From the NCBI GenBank assembly GCA_029261715.1, contig JAJDAT010000051.1, forward strand, positions 1 through 64,000: a DNA stretch of 64,000 nt. The letters are read 5' to 3'. The notes below the pieces were generated by a model that saw nothing but the letters and a program-made list of their open reading frames with translations, did not search any database and was not told the DNA's origin. Below, one piece after another: positions 26,514-36,097 of the stretch. The stretch's first letter is position 1; each line of letters begins with the position of its first letter. This DNA comes from Nitrospinia bacterium. GTDB lineage: Bacteria; Nitrospinota; Nitrospinia; Nitrospinales; JAJDAT01. Both the position numbers and the translations under genes were made by a program.

Positions 26514-27908
26514 ATGGCTAAACTAAAATTTAAAATCCCTATTCGTCGCGGTGACCGCTTAAAACTCTCCGTTGAAACCATGGCGTCTAGTGGCGATGGA
26601 ATTGCGCGTTTTGAGGGATACACGGTCTTTGTCCCTCAAGGAGCTCCAGGCGATTTAGTGTCTGCATATATTGAAAAAACGACCCCACGGTTCGGAGTCG
26701 CTAGAATCTTAGAAATTATAACGCCTTCCACTGATAGAATAGCGCCATTTTGTTCAGTTTTCCCAAAATGTGGCGGCTGTAAATTACAGTTCCTCCCTTA
26801 CGAGAAACAAATAGATTTCAAGGTTCAAGTTTTAAAAAACGATTTACAACGAATTGGGAAAATTGATTTCCTAGAAGATATCAAAACTCTATCAGCAGAA
26901 AGCCCTACCGCCTGTAGAAATAAGACAGCTTTTGCAGTTCAAAAACACCCAAAATCTAAGAATATTAAAATTGGATTTTATCGCCACGGCTCACATGATG
27001 TCGTCGATTCCCCTGTTTGCGATGCGCTGCAATTTCCATTAAACCAAACCAAAGAAATCATTCGTGAGCAATTAAATATTTTAGGACTATCCATTTATGA
27101 CGAAAAATCTCATAAAGGTTTCTTAAGAGGAATTATTGTACGAAGTTCTAGCTCTACCGGAGAAACTTTAGTAGGCTTTGTTACAACTCGCGGCAAGTTT
27201 CCAAAAGGTTTCATCGAACAAACCGCCGCAAAAATTATTCAGGCAAACATCCGACTAGTTGGCATTGGCCAAAACATCAATTCCAAGAAAACAAACGTGA
27301 TTTTAGGAGAAAATACCAGAGATCTATGGGGTAAGGACTATATAGAAGAACAATTGGGAGAACTTAAGTTCCGGTTGTCGTTACCCTCTTTTTTCCAAGT
27401 TAACAGCCTTCAGGCAAAAAAATTATACGAACTCGTCGAAAGTTGGATCGGTTTAGATGGCGGTTTGGTTGTCGACGCATATAGCGGCGTTGGACCTATC
27501 GCTCTTTGGCTTGCTAGAAAAGGCAGACATGTAATAGGGATTGAGGAATTTAATCAAGCCACCGAAGATGCCACAATTAACGCAAAGCTAAATAATATTG
27601 ATTCCTGTGACTTTCAAACTGGAACTGTTGAAACTTGTTTAAAAAATCTCATTTCTGGGCCACAAATCGACACTATAATCGTAGACCCTCCAAGAAAAGG
27701 ATGTTCTCCAGAAGTCATAGAATCAATGCTGGAGCTAGCTCCCCAAAAAATTGTTTATATATCGTGTAATCCTTCCACTTTGTCCCGCGACCTAAGCCTG
27801 ATCTGCGAAAAAAAATACAAAATCGAGCAAATTTACGTGGTTGACATGTTTCCACAAACTTCTCATGTTGAATCTGTCGTTCTTTTAACAAATATTACAA
27901 ATTTGTAA
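26514..27908 (+). CDS. rlmD: 23S rRNA (uracil-5-)-methyltransferase, RlmD/TrmA family
   Basis: 464 residues. An N-terminal TRAM domain (residues 12-70) is followed by an iron-sulfur cysteine cluster (CSVFPKCGGCKLQF). The SAM methyltransferase fold has GGLVVDAYSGVGPIALWLARKG. The catalytic DPPRKGCSPEVIE loop and YISCNPSTLSRDL contain the nucleophilic Cys. It methylates C5 of uracil in 23S rRNA; RlmD (U1939) is the best match by architecture, though RlmCD-type enzymes share it. Confidence 0.88.
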   Translation: MAKLKFKIPIRRGDRLKLSVETMASSGDGIARFEGYTVFVPQGAPGDLVSAYIEKTTPRFGVARILEIITPSTDRIAPFCSVFPKCGGCKLQFLPYEKQIDFKVQVLKNDLQRIGKIDFLEDIKTLSAESPTACRNKTAFAVQKHPKSKNIKIGFYRHGSHDVVDSPVCDALQFPLNQTKEIIREQLNILGLSIYDEKSHKGFLRGIIVRSSSSTGETLVGFVTTRGKFPKGFIEQTAAKIIQANIRLVGIGQNINSKKTNVILGENTRDLWGKDYIEEQLGELKFRLSLPSFFQVNSLQAKKLYELVESWIGLDGGLVVDAYSGVGPIALWLARKGRHVIGIEEFNQATEDATINAKLNNIDSCDFQTGTVETCLKNLISGPQIDTIIVDPPRKGCSPEVIESMLELAPQKIVYISCNPSTLSRDLSLICEKKYKIEQIYVVDMFPQTSHVESVVLLTNITNL

Positions 27909-28058
27909 AACTTTGATTTTCGGGAAATTAGGTATTGTCATAGGCAATTCTTAACTTTATACTCTTGTTACGCAAAACATTGTTTTAAAAGAGTTTGAGT
28001 TTTCGAAAAACTAATACGGTCAATAACTTTTTCTATTGCCATTTTCGAGCGAGGTCCT

Positions 28059-29189
28059 TTGGAAGTTCAAAGAAAAGTCGAAATTATGCGGAAAATGGAT
28101 TTGTTCCAAGCATTGGACGACCCCATTTTAGAGCAACTCGCCTCAAACTGTCGGGAATTTGCTTTAGAACCCGAAGAAATGTTATTCGAAGAAAATACTT
28201 TGGAAACCGCAATGTATTTGATTCTTTCTGGCGACTTATTGGTTTACAAAGGAGTCAAGCAAATCGCCTTATTGAACGAGGGGCACTACGTTGGTGAAAT
28301 GTCTCTAATCGAGTCCAAACCGCGCTCAGCTTCCACAAAGGCTGTTTCCCAATGCTTATTGCTAGAGATATCAGAGGTTCAATTCAATAAGTACCTTGCA
28401 ACCGAACCTAAAGCCTTGACCGCAATTATTCGGACCCTATGCGCCAGAATCAGAACAGATCTTGCCGTCATGTCCAACGATTTACAAAAAGCCAATATAT
28501 TCACACATGACATTAAAAACTGTCTAACTCCGCTTGGCTTAGTAGAAATGTATCTGGAAGATTTGATTGAAGTTTATACGGGCGAAACCGGTCAGAAAAA
28601 AAGATCAGGAGTGGAAGACCTAGAAAAAAGCTTTGAAGTCATGGAGATTGTCAAAAATAATTTAATGACAATGATCAACCAAAGCTTAATGAATGCAAAA
28701 AAGATAAAAGTGGACTACCAAAAAAGTTCACACAATGTAATGGCATTAATACGAGAAACTCTAGAACAAGTGGCTTGTCATAAAAACCTAGAGCAAAAAA
28801 ATATAGAAATCACAGATTTCGATAAAGATGCTCAGTGGACAGTCAACTTTCTCGATATTAAACGCGTTATCCAAAACACGATAATCAATGCTGGCTATGT
28901 AACGGAAAAAGGCGGCACCATCAATGTCGATATCAAATCTGTCGACGAATCTTTCCAGGTCAGCATTACCGACTATGGATGCGGTATTCCTGAAAACATA
29001 CAACCCTTGCTGTTAAAAGAGTCGATAACGACAAAAGGCGACGAGGGAAATGGCCTAGGGTTACTCTCCTGCCGAGAAATCATCCAAGACCTTCATGGCG
29101 GCAAATTCTGGTTTGAATCAAAAGTCGGAGAAGGCACTACCTTCTTTTTTACGATCCCAGAAAAAGCATCTGAAGCAATTAAGAAATAA
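28059..29189 (+). CDS. Cyclic-nucleotide-binding-domain histidine kinase
   Basis: 376 residues from TTG 28059, with GAGG just upstream. Residues 10-130 are a CRP-type cNMP-binding fold (FEENTLETAMYLILSGDLLV, GHYVGEMSLIESKPRSASTKA). Residues 150-230 are a dimerisation helix with a non-standard H box (FTHDIKNCLTPLGL). Residues 250-370 are HATPase (NTIINAGYVTEKGG, DYGCGIPENI, GNGLGLLSCREIIQDLHGG, GTTFFFTIPE). It is a soluble kinase whose input is probably a cyclic nucleotide or similar ligand. No receiver gene is adjacent; it is convergent with asnS. Confidence 0.87.
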   Translation: MEVQRKVEIMRKMDLFQALDDPILEQLASNCREFALEPEEMLFEENTLETAMYLILSGDLLVYKGVKQIALLNEGHYVGEMSLIESKPRSASTKAVSQCLLLEISEVQFNKYLATEPKALTAIIRTLCARIRTDLAVMSNDLQKANIFTHDIKNCLTPLGLVEMYLEDLIEVYTGETGQKKRSGVEDLEKSFEVMEIVKNNLMTMINQSLMNAKKIKVDYQKSSHNVMALIRETLEQVACHKNLEQKNIEITDFDKDAQWTVNFLDIKRVIQNTIINAGYVTEKGGTINVDIKSVDESFQVSITDYGCGIPENIQPLLLKESITTKGDEGNGLGLLSCREIIQDLHGGKFWFESKVGEGTTFFFTIPEKASEAIKK

Positions 29190-29196
29190 ACAACTC

Positions 29197-30597
29197 TTAA
29201 AATCCTGCCTGTTTAGGGGTACGCGGAAAAGGAATAACATCCCTAATATTTTCCATTCCGGTAACAAACTGAACCAATCGTTCAAATCCCAACCCAAAAC
29301 CAGAATGAGGAGCGGAACCAAACTTTCGCAACTCTAAATACCAATAATATTCGTCTGCATCTATTCCTTTTTCTTTCATCCTATCCATAAGAATTTGGTA
29401 GTTGTCTTCCCGTTGGCTTCCGCCAATTATTTCGCCTAGTTGCGGAACTAAAACATCCATAGCCCGAACGGTTTTTCCGTCGTCGTTAACTTTCATATAA
29501 AATGGCTTAATTGCTTCAGGATAATCAAAAACAATTACCGGTTTCTTGAACTTTTTTTCCGTTAAATAACGCTCATGCTCGGATTGCAAATTTTCTCCCC
29601 ATTCGACGGGATATTGAAATTTTTCTCCAGACTTGAGTAAAATGTCTACCGCCTCTGTATACGTTATTTTTTCAAAGCTAGAGTCTAAAACGTGTCGCAA
29701 ACGTTCAATTAAGGTTTTATCAATCCTCAAATTAAAAAACTCCATATCATCGCCGCAGTATTCAAGGGCATCTTTTAAAAGATATTTGATAAACTCTTCG
29801 GCTAATTCCATATCATCTTCTAAGTCGTAGAAAGCCATCTCAGGCTCGACCATCCAAAACTCTGCCAGGTGCCTACTGGTATTCGAGTTTTCCGCTCGAA
29901 ATGTAGGGCCAAAAGTATAGATTTCGCCAAGGGCCATCGCGTAAACTTCACCTTCCAATTGACCGCTAACCGTTAACCCAGTCTTCTTGCCAAAAAAGTC
30001 CTGGGAATAATCAATCGTTTTATTTTCAATCGGGGGATTTGAAATATCCAAAGTTGTCACTTGAAAAAGTTCGCCCGCTCCTTCGCAATCACTCGACGTA
30101 ATTATCGGAGTGTGTAAATAAACAAAACCTCGTTCATGAAAGAACTGATGAATTCCATAAGCCAATCGATTACGAACCCGCATAATCGACCCAAAAGTAT
30201 TTGTTCGGGGACGCAAATGAGAAATTGTTCTAAGAAACTCAAACGAATGCCGCTTTTTTTGTAGAGGAAACTCTTCTGTATCGGCAATTCCATAAACGGT
30301 TACGTTTTTTGCCTGAATTTCTACAGATTGCCCTTTGCCCGGAGAAAGAGTTAGCTTCCCCTCGATGGACAAACAAGCTCCAGTAGTTAACTTTTCCGAA
30401 ACATCGCCATAACATTCCAACGAATGATCGACAATAACTTGAATATTATTAATGGTCGAGCCATCGTTTAGCTCCAAAAATGAAAAACCGCCTTTTGAAT
30501 CTCTTTTTGTTCTTATCCATCCTTTAGCGATTACGTTTTCTCGTTCTTCTTTTTGGGCTAACAGGTCTTTTATTTTTTCTCGTTTTTTTATGGTCAT
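29197..30597 (-). CDS. asnS: Asparaginyl-tRNA synthetase
   Basis: 466 residues, standard AsnRS length. The N-terminal OB-fold binds the anticodon ([25 protein letters not shown]). The class II core has motif 1 near [26 protein letters not shown], motif 2 [25 protein letters not shown] and motif 3 [27 protein letters not shown]. AsnRS rather than AspRS is supported by the E in motif 2 and the C-terminal [10 protein letters not shown]. Confidence 0.96.
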   Translation of the reverse strand: MTIKKREKIKDLLAQKEERENVIAKGWIRTKRDSKGGFSFLELNDGSTINNIQVIVDHSLECYGDVSEKLTTGACLSIEGKLTLSPGKGQSVEIQAKNVTVYGIADTEEFPLQKKRHSFEFLRTISHLRPRTNTFGSIMRVRNRLAYGIHQFFHERGFVYLHTPIITSSDCEGAGELFQVTTLDISNPPIENKTIDYSQDFFGKKTGLTVSGQLEGEVYAMALGEIYTFGPTFRAENSNTSRHLAEFWMVEPEMAFYDLEDDMELAEEFIKYLLKDALEYCGDDMEFFNLRIDKTLIERLRHVLDSSFEKITYTEAVDILLKSGEKFQYPVEWGENLQSEHERYLTEKKFKKPVIVFDYPEAIKPFYMKVNDDGKTVRAMDVLVPQLGEIIGGSQREDNYQILMDRMKEKGIDADEYYWYLELRKFGSAPHSGFGLGFERLVQFVTGMENIRDVIPFPRTPKQAGF

Positions 30598-30665
30598 CGT
30601 TAAATTTTAATTTATCAATTACTCGGGTTATTAAGAAAAAGAAGCGTTTAATCTATGTTGTTTTT

Positions 30666-31898
30666 TTAGTCCCTACACTTTTTCAAAGAATTGCATATCA
30701 TTTCGATTTCCATTTCAGTCAAACTACTTGCGGAAGGTAAGTACATCCCTCGTAAACAAAGTTCTTCCGCATTTGGAAAAGACTCGTTTTTATATTTTTC
30801 AAAATAAAGAGGTTGCAGATGAATGGGAATAAAAAACGTTCGCGTCTCAATCCCACGTTTAGCCAACCTCGCTCGAAGTTCATCCCGTGAAATGCCAAAT
30901 TCGTCCTCAATTAAAATGGAATACATCCAGAATACGTTCTTGATTCCTTCCGTTCTCGGCGGAGTCACAATACCCGGAATATCTTTCAACAAACTCGTAT
31001 AAAGCTCCGCGTGATCAATTCGGGTTTGAACCAATTCGTCAAAACGCTCAACCTGCGCTAATCCAATAGCGGCTTGCATATTGGTCATGCGAAAGTTAAA
31101 CGCCAAATACTTATGCCAAAAATGTCGGTCGTTGGAAAACGCATGGTCGCGAATATTAGCGGCTTTTTGATACAGTTCTTCGTTATTGGTAGTAATCATT
31201 CCACCTTCGCCGGTCGTAATGATTTTATTCGCATAAAAACTGAAACAAGCTGCGTCGCCTATACTACCAATAGTCTTTTCTTTATATAAAGCGCCATGAG
31301 CTTCTGCGGCGTCTTCCAGAACAAACAAATCATGTTTTTCTGCCAATGCCATTATCGGGTCCATATCGCACGGATGGCCGTATGTATGAACTGGCATAAT
31401 AGCCTTTGTATTTTCCGTTATTTTTTCTTCTATTTTAGAAACGTCCATATTCCACGTTTCCATTTCAGAATCGACCAACACAGGAGTCGCCCCCGTATGT
31501 TGCACCGTGTTTGCCGACGCAATCATTGTGAACGATGGAATAATCACCTCGTCTCCTGATTCAAGCCCCATAGTGACTAAAGCTAAATGAAGCGCCGTTG
31601 TACCGCTTGTGGTGGCAACACCGTATTTAGCGCCACAAACCTTTGCGAATTCGCGTTCAAATTCTAAAATAAATCTACCCGCAGACGAAATCCAGTTTGA
31701 CTGAATACATTGAGTTACATACTTTAACTCGTTACCACCTAAAGTAGGTTCGCAAACAGGGATAATTTTTCCGCTACTTTCAATAACCGGGACTCTTTTA
31801 AACGAAATTTCCAATTCCGGTTCCGGATCGGGAATTAACTTCATTTTATCTCCCAAATCTGGATCTTCCGGCTGAATTAATCGCTTTTTTGAAGACAT
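30666..31898 (-). CDS. DegT/DnrJ/EryC1-family sugar aminotransferase (perosamine synthase-like)
   Basis: 410 residues. PLP enzyme motifs: GVATTSGTTALHLALV, DEVIIPSFTMIASANTV, LEDAAEAHGA and FYANKIITTGEGGM with the Schiff-base lysine. An N-terminal extension of about 40 residues precedes IPVCEPTLGGNELKYV. The closest functional class by eye is GDP-perosamine synthase and relatives that transaminate nucleotide 4-keto sugars for O-antigen. No other O-antigen gene is next to it, so it may act in surface polysaccharide synthesis encoded elsewhere. Confidence 0.87.
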   Translation of the reverse strand: MSSKKRLIQPEDPDLGDKMKLIPDPEPELEISFKRVPVIESSGKIIPVCEPTLGGNELKYVTQCIQSNWISSAGRFILEFEREFAKVCGAKYGVATTSGTTALHLALVTMGLESGDEVIIPSFTMIASANTVQHTGATPVLVDSEMETWNMDVSKIEEKITENTKAIMPVHTYGHPCDMDPIMALAEKHDLFVLEDAAEAHGALYKEKTIGSIGDAACFSFYANKIITTGEGGMITTNNEELYQKAANIRDHAFSNDRHFWHKYLAFNFRMTNMQAAIGLAQVERFDELVQTRIDHAELYTSLLKDIPGIVTPPRTEGIKNVFWMYSILIEDEFGISRDELRARLAKRGIETRTFFIPIHLQPLYFEKYKNESFPNAEELCLRGMYLPSASSLTEMEIEMICNSLKKCRD

Positions 31899-32300
31899 TC
31901 TTACGCTCCGATGGTGGGTTTAGAAAATACGGGAAGTCTAAACCAACGATTTTTTGACGCGTTAAGTTACATGTAAACTTAATATTATAATAATTATCGC
32001 ATTTTATTGTGTAGAGAAACTAATTTTAAGTCGATATTAAATTAAAGACCAAAAAATCATTGTTTTACGGGTTCACATCTCTTACCCCCTGGTTTTAAAG
32101 GTTCAGCTCCTTGCTTCTTTAAACTTTTAGGAGTTTACCTACATGACCTAAGCGATTAAAGAGACCGATCAAACTAGCTTGCCATTGACAAGGCAATGCT
32201 TTTTTTATACTTTAGTGGTATCCGAAAACCTTTTGAAATCATTTTTTAGGCCGGGACTGCCTTTTTAAGCGGAATTGGCCTTTTTAACCTTAGGAATTTT
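31899..32300. other. Divergent intergenic region
   Basis: About 400 bases between the aminotransferase and yggT. No ORF, riboswitch or repeat was recognised. Confidence 0.5.
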
Positions 32301-32600
32301 GTGTACATTCTTGGTAACTTTTTAGCGGCGACAGCCAAAGTACTAGATATTGTCCTCGTATTATATATGTGGATAATAATTATTCGCGCTTTATTGTCCT
32401 GGGTAAACCCAGATCCCTATAATCCGATCGTTCAATTTTTATATAACGTAACGGAACCTGTTTTATATAGAATACGGCGGGCCATTCCTATGTCAGGGAT
32501 GGGAATAGATTTTGCTCCAATAGTCGTTCTTTTAGCGATCATTTTTTTACAAAGTTTCTTAGTAAGTTCGTTGGCCCAATTCGCCATGCAACTGCAATAG
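32301..32600 (+). CDS. YggT-family membrane protein
   Basis: 99 residues from a GTG codon with TAGGAA close upstream. Two hydrophobic segments flank the family motif: residues 10-30 (LDIVLVLYMWIIIIRALLSW) and 65-90. The conserved loop is SWVNPDPYNPIVQFLYNVTEPVLYRIRRAIP. YggT proteins sit in the inner membrane and are linked to cell division or osmotic tolerance. The next gene starts seven bases after the stop, and the YggT-DivIVA-YggU order is common in Gram-negative anaerobe lineages. Confidence 0.93.
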   Translation: MYILGNFLAATAKVLDIVLVLYMWIIIIRALLSWVNPDPYNPIVQFLYNVTEPVLYRIRRAIPMSGMGIDFAPIVVLLAIIFLQSFLVSSLAQFAMQLQ

Positions 32601-32606
32601 AGGTTT

Positions 32607-33143
32607 ATGAGATTCACCTATTTAGATATTCTAGAGCAATGCTTCCACGATAAGTTCAGAGGCTACAGTAAACAGGAAGTAGATACCTTCCTGCAACTTG
32701 TTGCCGAGGATTTTAAAGAAATGAATGACGAGCTTGGGCAATTGCGTTCTGAAAACGATAGAAAGCAAAGAAAAATCCTTAAGCTTGAAGAAAAACTAAA
32801 AGCTGCCGAAGACTCACAAAAAAATGGAAACGGGAACGGGAACGGCCACAGTAACGGCAACGGAAATGGGCATTCTAAAAACTCAAATGGTTTTGGCGAT
32901 ATCCCACCAGAGGTATTGAAAGAAAAAGCTCAAAAAATCATCGAGAAAGCAAAAGAGCAAGCTTCTCACTTTAAACAAGACGCGGAAAAAGAATTACAGC
33001 GTCTGCAATCCGAGATTAAAAATCTAAAAGGCGAGAAAAAAGATCTGCTGGAAAATTTTAAAGCCAATGCAAGGAATTATCTTCAAACCTTGCAAGGCAA
33101 TAAAAATGGCGATCATCATGCCGATTCCAACAAAAAAGACTAA
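32607..33143 (+). CDS. DivIVA-domain protein with an Asn/Gly/His/Ser-rich linker
   Basis: 178 residues. Residues 1-30 are the DivIVA membrane-binding head (RFTYLDILEQCFHDKFRGYS), followed by a coiled coil to about 70. A low-complexity linker follows (about residues 72-95) built of NGNG and GHSNG units, then a second coiled coil (97-165). DivIVA proteins recognise curved membrane and recruit division or envelope-growth factors. It lies in one transcript with yggT (seven bases apart) and overlaps the yggU homologue downstream. Confidence 0.85.
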   Translation: MRFTYLDILEQCFHDKFRGYSKQEVDTFLQLVAEDFKEMNDELGQLRSENDRKQRKILKLEEKLKAAEDSQKNGNGNGNGHSNGNGNGHSKNSNGFGDIPPEVLKEKAQKIIEKAKEQASHFKQDAEKELQRLQSEIKNLKGEKKDLLENFKANARNYLQTLQGNKNGDHHADSNKKD

Positions 33144-33423
33144 AAACGGCATTCGTTTTTCCGCAACCATCCAGCCCAAATCCTCCCAAAATGCAATTGT
33201 CGGTATTCACGACGATAGTTTAAAAATTCGCCTCACCTCGCCGCCAGTAGACGGAGCGGCCAATAAAGCTTGCGTAAAGTTTTTAGCAAAAAAAATTGGA
33301 GTTAGCCCAGCCAACGTTTCTATTGTAAGCGGCTTAACCAGTCGAAAAAAAATCATCCAAATCGATAGCATAACCGAAGAAGCTTTCCTCCAAACTCTCC
33401 AGCAAGTTCAGAAGAATTTTTAA
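33106..33423 (+). CDS. DUF167/YggU-family protein
   Basis: About 105 residues from ATG 33106 (AAGG eight bases upstream); ATG 33118 is an alternative, and the longest ORF start at 33067 would overlap divIVA more. The family core is intact: IQPKSSQNAIVGIHDDSLKI, RLTSPPVDGAANKACVKFLA, and a late GLTSRKKIIQI. Function is unknown across bacteria. It overlaps the divIVA 3' end by 38 bp, so translation is probably coupled. Confidence 0.88.
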   Translation: MAIIMPIPTKKTKNGIRFSATIQPKSSQNAIVGIHDDSLKIRLTSPPVDGAANKACVKFLAKKIGVSPANVSIVSGLTSRKKIIQIDSITEEAFLQTLQQVQKNF

Positions 33424-33559
33424 ACGCCTACTTTTTAATCAATTTGCTATCGCCCTCGCCTTGTTTTAAAATTGCAATTCGAATTTTAATGGGATTATTT
33501 CTGATTTTCCCAATACGCCTTTTTACACAATCCATCCACATTCATTATTATCACCCATT

Positions 33560-34600
33560 ATGTTTAAAACTATAGAATACGTTGACGATACAGTCCGCAT
33601 GCTGGACCAAACCAAATTACCGTTAGAAAAAACATATATAGACTATAAAACCATTGAAGAAGTTGGCGGAGCCATCAAAGGAATGGTCATTCGTGGCGCT
33701 CCAGCGATTGGAGTTGCCGCCGCTATGGGAATGAGCCTTGGAGCCGAAAGCATTCAAGCCGAAGACTTCGACTCTTTCTTTTCTAAATGGGAAGTAATGG
33801 GCAACAAATTAGGCCAAGCTAGACCGACAGCCGTCAATTTGGCATGGGCTATAACTCGCATGAAAAAGGTTGCGCAAGATAACAAAAACCTTTCCATCCC
33901 AGAACTCAAAAGCCGATTAAAATCCGAAGCGCAAACCATCTGCGTCCAAGATATAGAAGCCTGTAAAGAAATGGGAAACTTTGGACAAACTTTGATCTCC
34001 AGCGGCTCCAGGGTTCTCACTCATTGCAATGCAGGGGCTTTGGCAACCGCCGGGTTTGGCACCGCTTTGGGAGTTATTCGAGCGGCCGTAAATCATGGCA
34101 AAGATATTAAAGTGTTCGCCAACGAAACCAGACCGTTTTTACAAGGAGCGCGTTTGACCGCCTGGGAACTCAACGAAGATAACATCAATGTTGAATTGAT
34201 AACCGACAATATGTGCGGATTCTTTATGTCTAAAAACGAAATAGACGCCGCCGTGGTTGGAGCCGACCGAATAGCGGGCAATGGTGACGTAGCAAATAAA
34301 ATAGGAACTTATATGGTGGCCGTTATGGCGGCGCGACATAAAATTCCATTTTACGTTGCCGCTCCTATTTCCACTTTGGATTTAACGCTTGCAAGCGGAG
34401 AAGAAATTCCAATTGAAGAACGAAGCTCAGACGAAGTGGCCCATATCAACGGAAAACGTATTTCCCCTGAAGGCGTAACGGCGCGTCATCCCGCTTTTGA
34501 TATCACTCCAAACGATTTGGTAACCGCAATCATTACCGACAAAGGCATCGCTTATCCGCCATACACCGAATCGTTAAAGGAACTTGCGTCAAAACTATGA
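33560..34600 (+). CDS. mtnA: S-methyl-5-thioribose-1-phosphate isomerase
   Basis: 346 residues. It converts methylthioribose 1-phosphate to methylthioribulose 1-phosphate in methionine salvage. Signatures: VIRGAPAIGVAAAMGMSLGAE, LTHCNAGALATAGFGTALGVIRAA, TRPFLQGARLTAWEL, the catalytic Cys in DNMCGFFM, the Asp in VVGADRIAGNGDVANKIGTY and VAAPISTLDL. The stop overlaps the next start by four bases (ATGA). The nucleotidyltransferase partner is not part of the salvage pathway. Confidence 0.94.
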   Translation: MFKTIEYVDDTVRMLDQTKLPLEKTYIDYKTIEEVGGAIKGMVIRGAPAIGVAAAMGMSLGAESIQAEDFDSFFSKWEVMGNKLGQARPTAVNLAWAITRMKKVAQDNKNLSIPELKSRLKSEAQTICVQDIEACKEMGNFGQTLISSGSRVLTHCNAGALATAGFGTALGVIRAAVNHGKDIKVFANETRPFLQGARLTAWELNEDNINVELITDNMCGFFMSKNEIDAAVVGADRIAGNGDVANKIGTYMVAVMAARHKIPFYVAAPISTLDLTLASGEEIPIEERSSDEVAHINGKRISPEGVTARHPAFDITPNDLVTAIITDKGIAYPPYTESLKELASKL

Positions 34601-35574
34601 AAGCCATGATCCTGGCGGCAGGGTTTGGGAAACGACTTCAACCCATCACCAATAAAATTCCTAAACCTCTTTTCCCGGTAATGAATCAACCGATACTGGG
34701 GCATACTTTACAAATGCTCCAGTTGCACGGTTTCTCCAAAATCATAGCGAACGTCCATCATCTACCATCCGCAATCACCGATCATTTTGGAACGAGAGTC
34801 CAATACTCTGTTGAAAAAGAAATTCTAGGAACGGCTGGAGGAATCAAGAAAGCGGAGGACTTTTTAAAAGGAGAACCGTTCCTCGTAATCAACGGCGATA
34901 TTTTGACTTCTATCGACTTGACCGAAGCGGTGAGATTTCACAAAAGCCGAAACGCCTTAATTACCCTCGTCGTTCGTGAAGATCCAAATCCTGAAAAGTA
35001 TCCCGCTATAGAAATAGACGGCGGTGGCCGAATCGTCCGTTTTCCAAAAACAAATCTTCCCGATCCAACATCCAACACAAAACGAGTGATGTTTACCGGA
35101 GCGCAAATTATAGACCCTTCGGTTTTAGATCGCATACCTCCGGATATATTTTACGGAACCACCGAAGATGTTTATCCCAAAATTCTGGAAGAGAGCTTAC
35201 CGGTTTACGGTTATCTTCATAAAGGATATTGGAACGATATTGGAAACCGCGAAGATTATTTAAAAGCGCACTGGGATATCTTAGATGGCCAACATTCTAT
35301 AGAGCGCCCACCATCTGAAACGCTATCTACCGATCTACAAATAACCCAACCTATTTATATTGGCAAAAACTGCCAAATTTCTTCAAAAGCTAAGGTGGGG
35401 CCTTACGTTGTTTTAGGAGATAACTGCGTTGTGGAGGATTATGCAGAAGTTAAAAACTCTGTCTGCTGGAATAATTCTCAGGTATCAGAGAAAGGGAAAG
35501 TATCTGGTTCCGTCTTAGGATTTGACTACAAAACAGAACCCGGTCAAACAATCGATGATCAATTAGTATGTTGA
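34597..35574 (+). CDS. Sugar-phosphate nucleotidyltransferase with C-terminal hexapeptide repeats
   Basis: 325 residues. The N-terminal NTP-transferase fold has MILAAGFGKRLQPITNKIPKPLFP (nucleotide-binding loop), GTAGGIKKAED, and VINGDILTSIDL for metal binding. Residues 255-315 form a short left-handed beta helix (ISSKAKVGPYVVLGDNCVVED). The layout matches mannose-1-phosphate guanylyltransferase-like and MurNAc-1-P uridylyltransferase-like enzymes. The sugar and nucleotide cannot be told from sequence alone. Translationally coupled to mtnA. Confidence 0.88.
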   Translation: MKAMILAAGFGKRLQPITNKIPKPLFPVMNQPILGHTLQMLQLHGFSKIIANVHHLPSAITDHFGTRVQYSVEKEILGTAGGIKKAEDFLKGEPFLVINGDILTSIDLTEAVRFHKSRNALITLVVREDPNPEKYPAIEIDGGGRIVRFPKTNLPDPTSNTKRVMFTGAQIIDPSVLDRIPPDIFYGTTEDVYPKILEESLPVYGYLHKGYWNDIGNREDYLKAHWDILDGQHSIERPPSETLSTDLQITQPIYIGKNCQISSKAKVGPYVVLGDNCVVEDYAEVKNSVCWNNSQVSEKGKVSGSVLGFDYKTEPGQTIDDQLVC

Positions 35575-35605
35575 ACTAGATAGAAACGCCGACCGAAAAA
35601 GCATT

Positions 35606-36060
35606 AACCGCAAAGGCGCAGAGAGCGCAAAGAAAGAAAAGATGAGTGAGAATGAGTGGTCACATAGAATAATAGGAGCGTGTATTGAAGTTCATCGCAC
35701 TCTTGGCCCAGGGTTATTAGAAAATGTTTATCAAGAATGCTTGGCACGTGAATTTTCTTTGCAAAAAATCCCTTTCAAAAAAGAAGTTGCCAAGCCAATC
35801 ACTTATAAAGGTGTTTTAACAGAATGTGGCCTCCGTTTAGATTTTTTAGTTGATAACCAGGTCATTGTCGAGCTCAAGGCTGTCGAAAGCCTTTTACCCG
35901 TTCATAAAGCTCAGGTTCTTACTTACTTAAAGCTTACGGGTTGTAAGTTAGGCTTGTTGATTAATTTTAATGTTCCAATACTTAAGAGTGGGATTGAACG
36001 TCTTGTTCTAGACCTTTAACTTTTTTGCTTTCTCTGCGTCCTTAGCGTCTTTGCGGTGAA
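35606..36060. repeat. Inverted 'CCGCAAAGGCGC' repeats boxing the GxxExxY gene
   Basis: The left copy at 35606-35637 begins AACCGCAAAGGCGCAGAG. The right copy at 36027-36060 is its imperfect reverse complement, ending AGCGTCTTTGCGGTG. They sit immediately outside the GxxExxY coding region on both sides. A third, unpaired copy lies at 38353-38380. Such a box looks like a mobile or repeat-propagated unit. Confidence 0.75.
35642..36019 (+). CDS. GxxExxY protein (PD-(D/E)XK nuclease fold)
   Basis: 125 residues. The name-giving motif is GPGLLENVYQECL near residue 22. The nuclease-like core is LRLDFLVDNQVIVELKAVESL (Asp, then Glu-x-Lys) near residue 75, followed by HKAQVLTYLKLTG. The family is widespread in genomes of environmental bacteria, often in many copies, with no firm function. 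It lies between inverted repeats, starting five bases after the left one and ending eight bases before the right one. Its base composition is like its neighbours. Confidence 0.9.
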   Translation: MSENEWSHRIIGACIEVHRTLGPGLLENVYQECLAREFSLQKIPFKKEVAKPITYKGVLTECGLRLDFLVDNQVIVELKAVESLLPVHKAQVLTYLKLTGCKLGLLINFNVPILKSGIERLVLDL

Positions 36061-36097
36061 AAAAGGTTTTCGCCTCGATTTAATAAAATTGCCACCT

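Noticed and set aside
27995-28297. Plus-strand ORF at the start of the cNMP kinase
   Set aside because: Out of frame with the clearly recognisable kinase, which explains this DNA.
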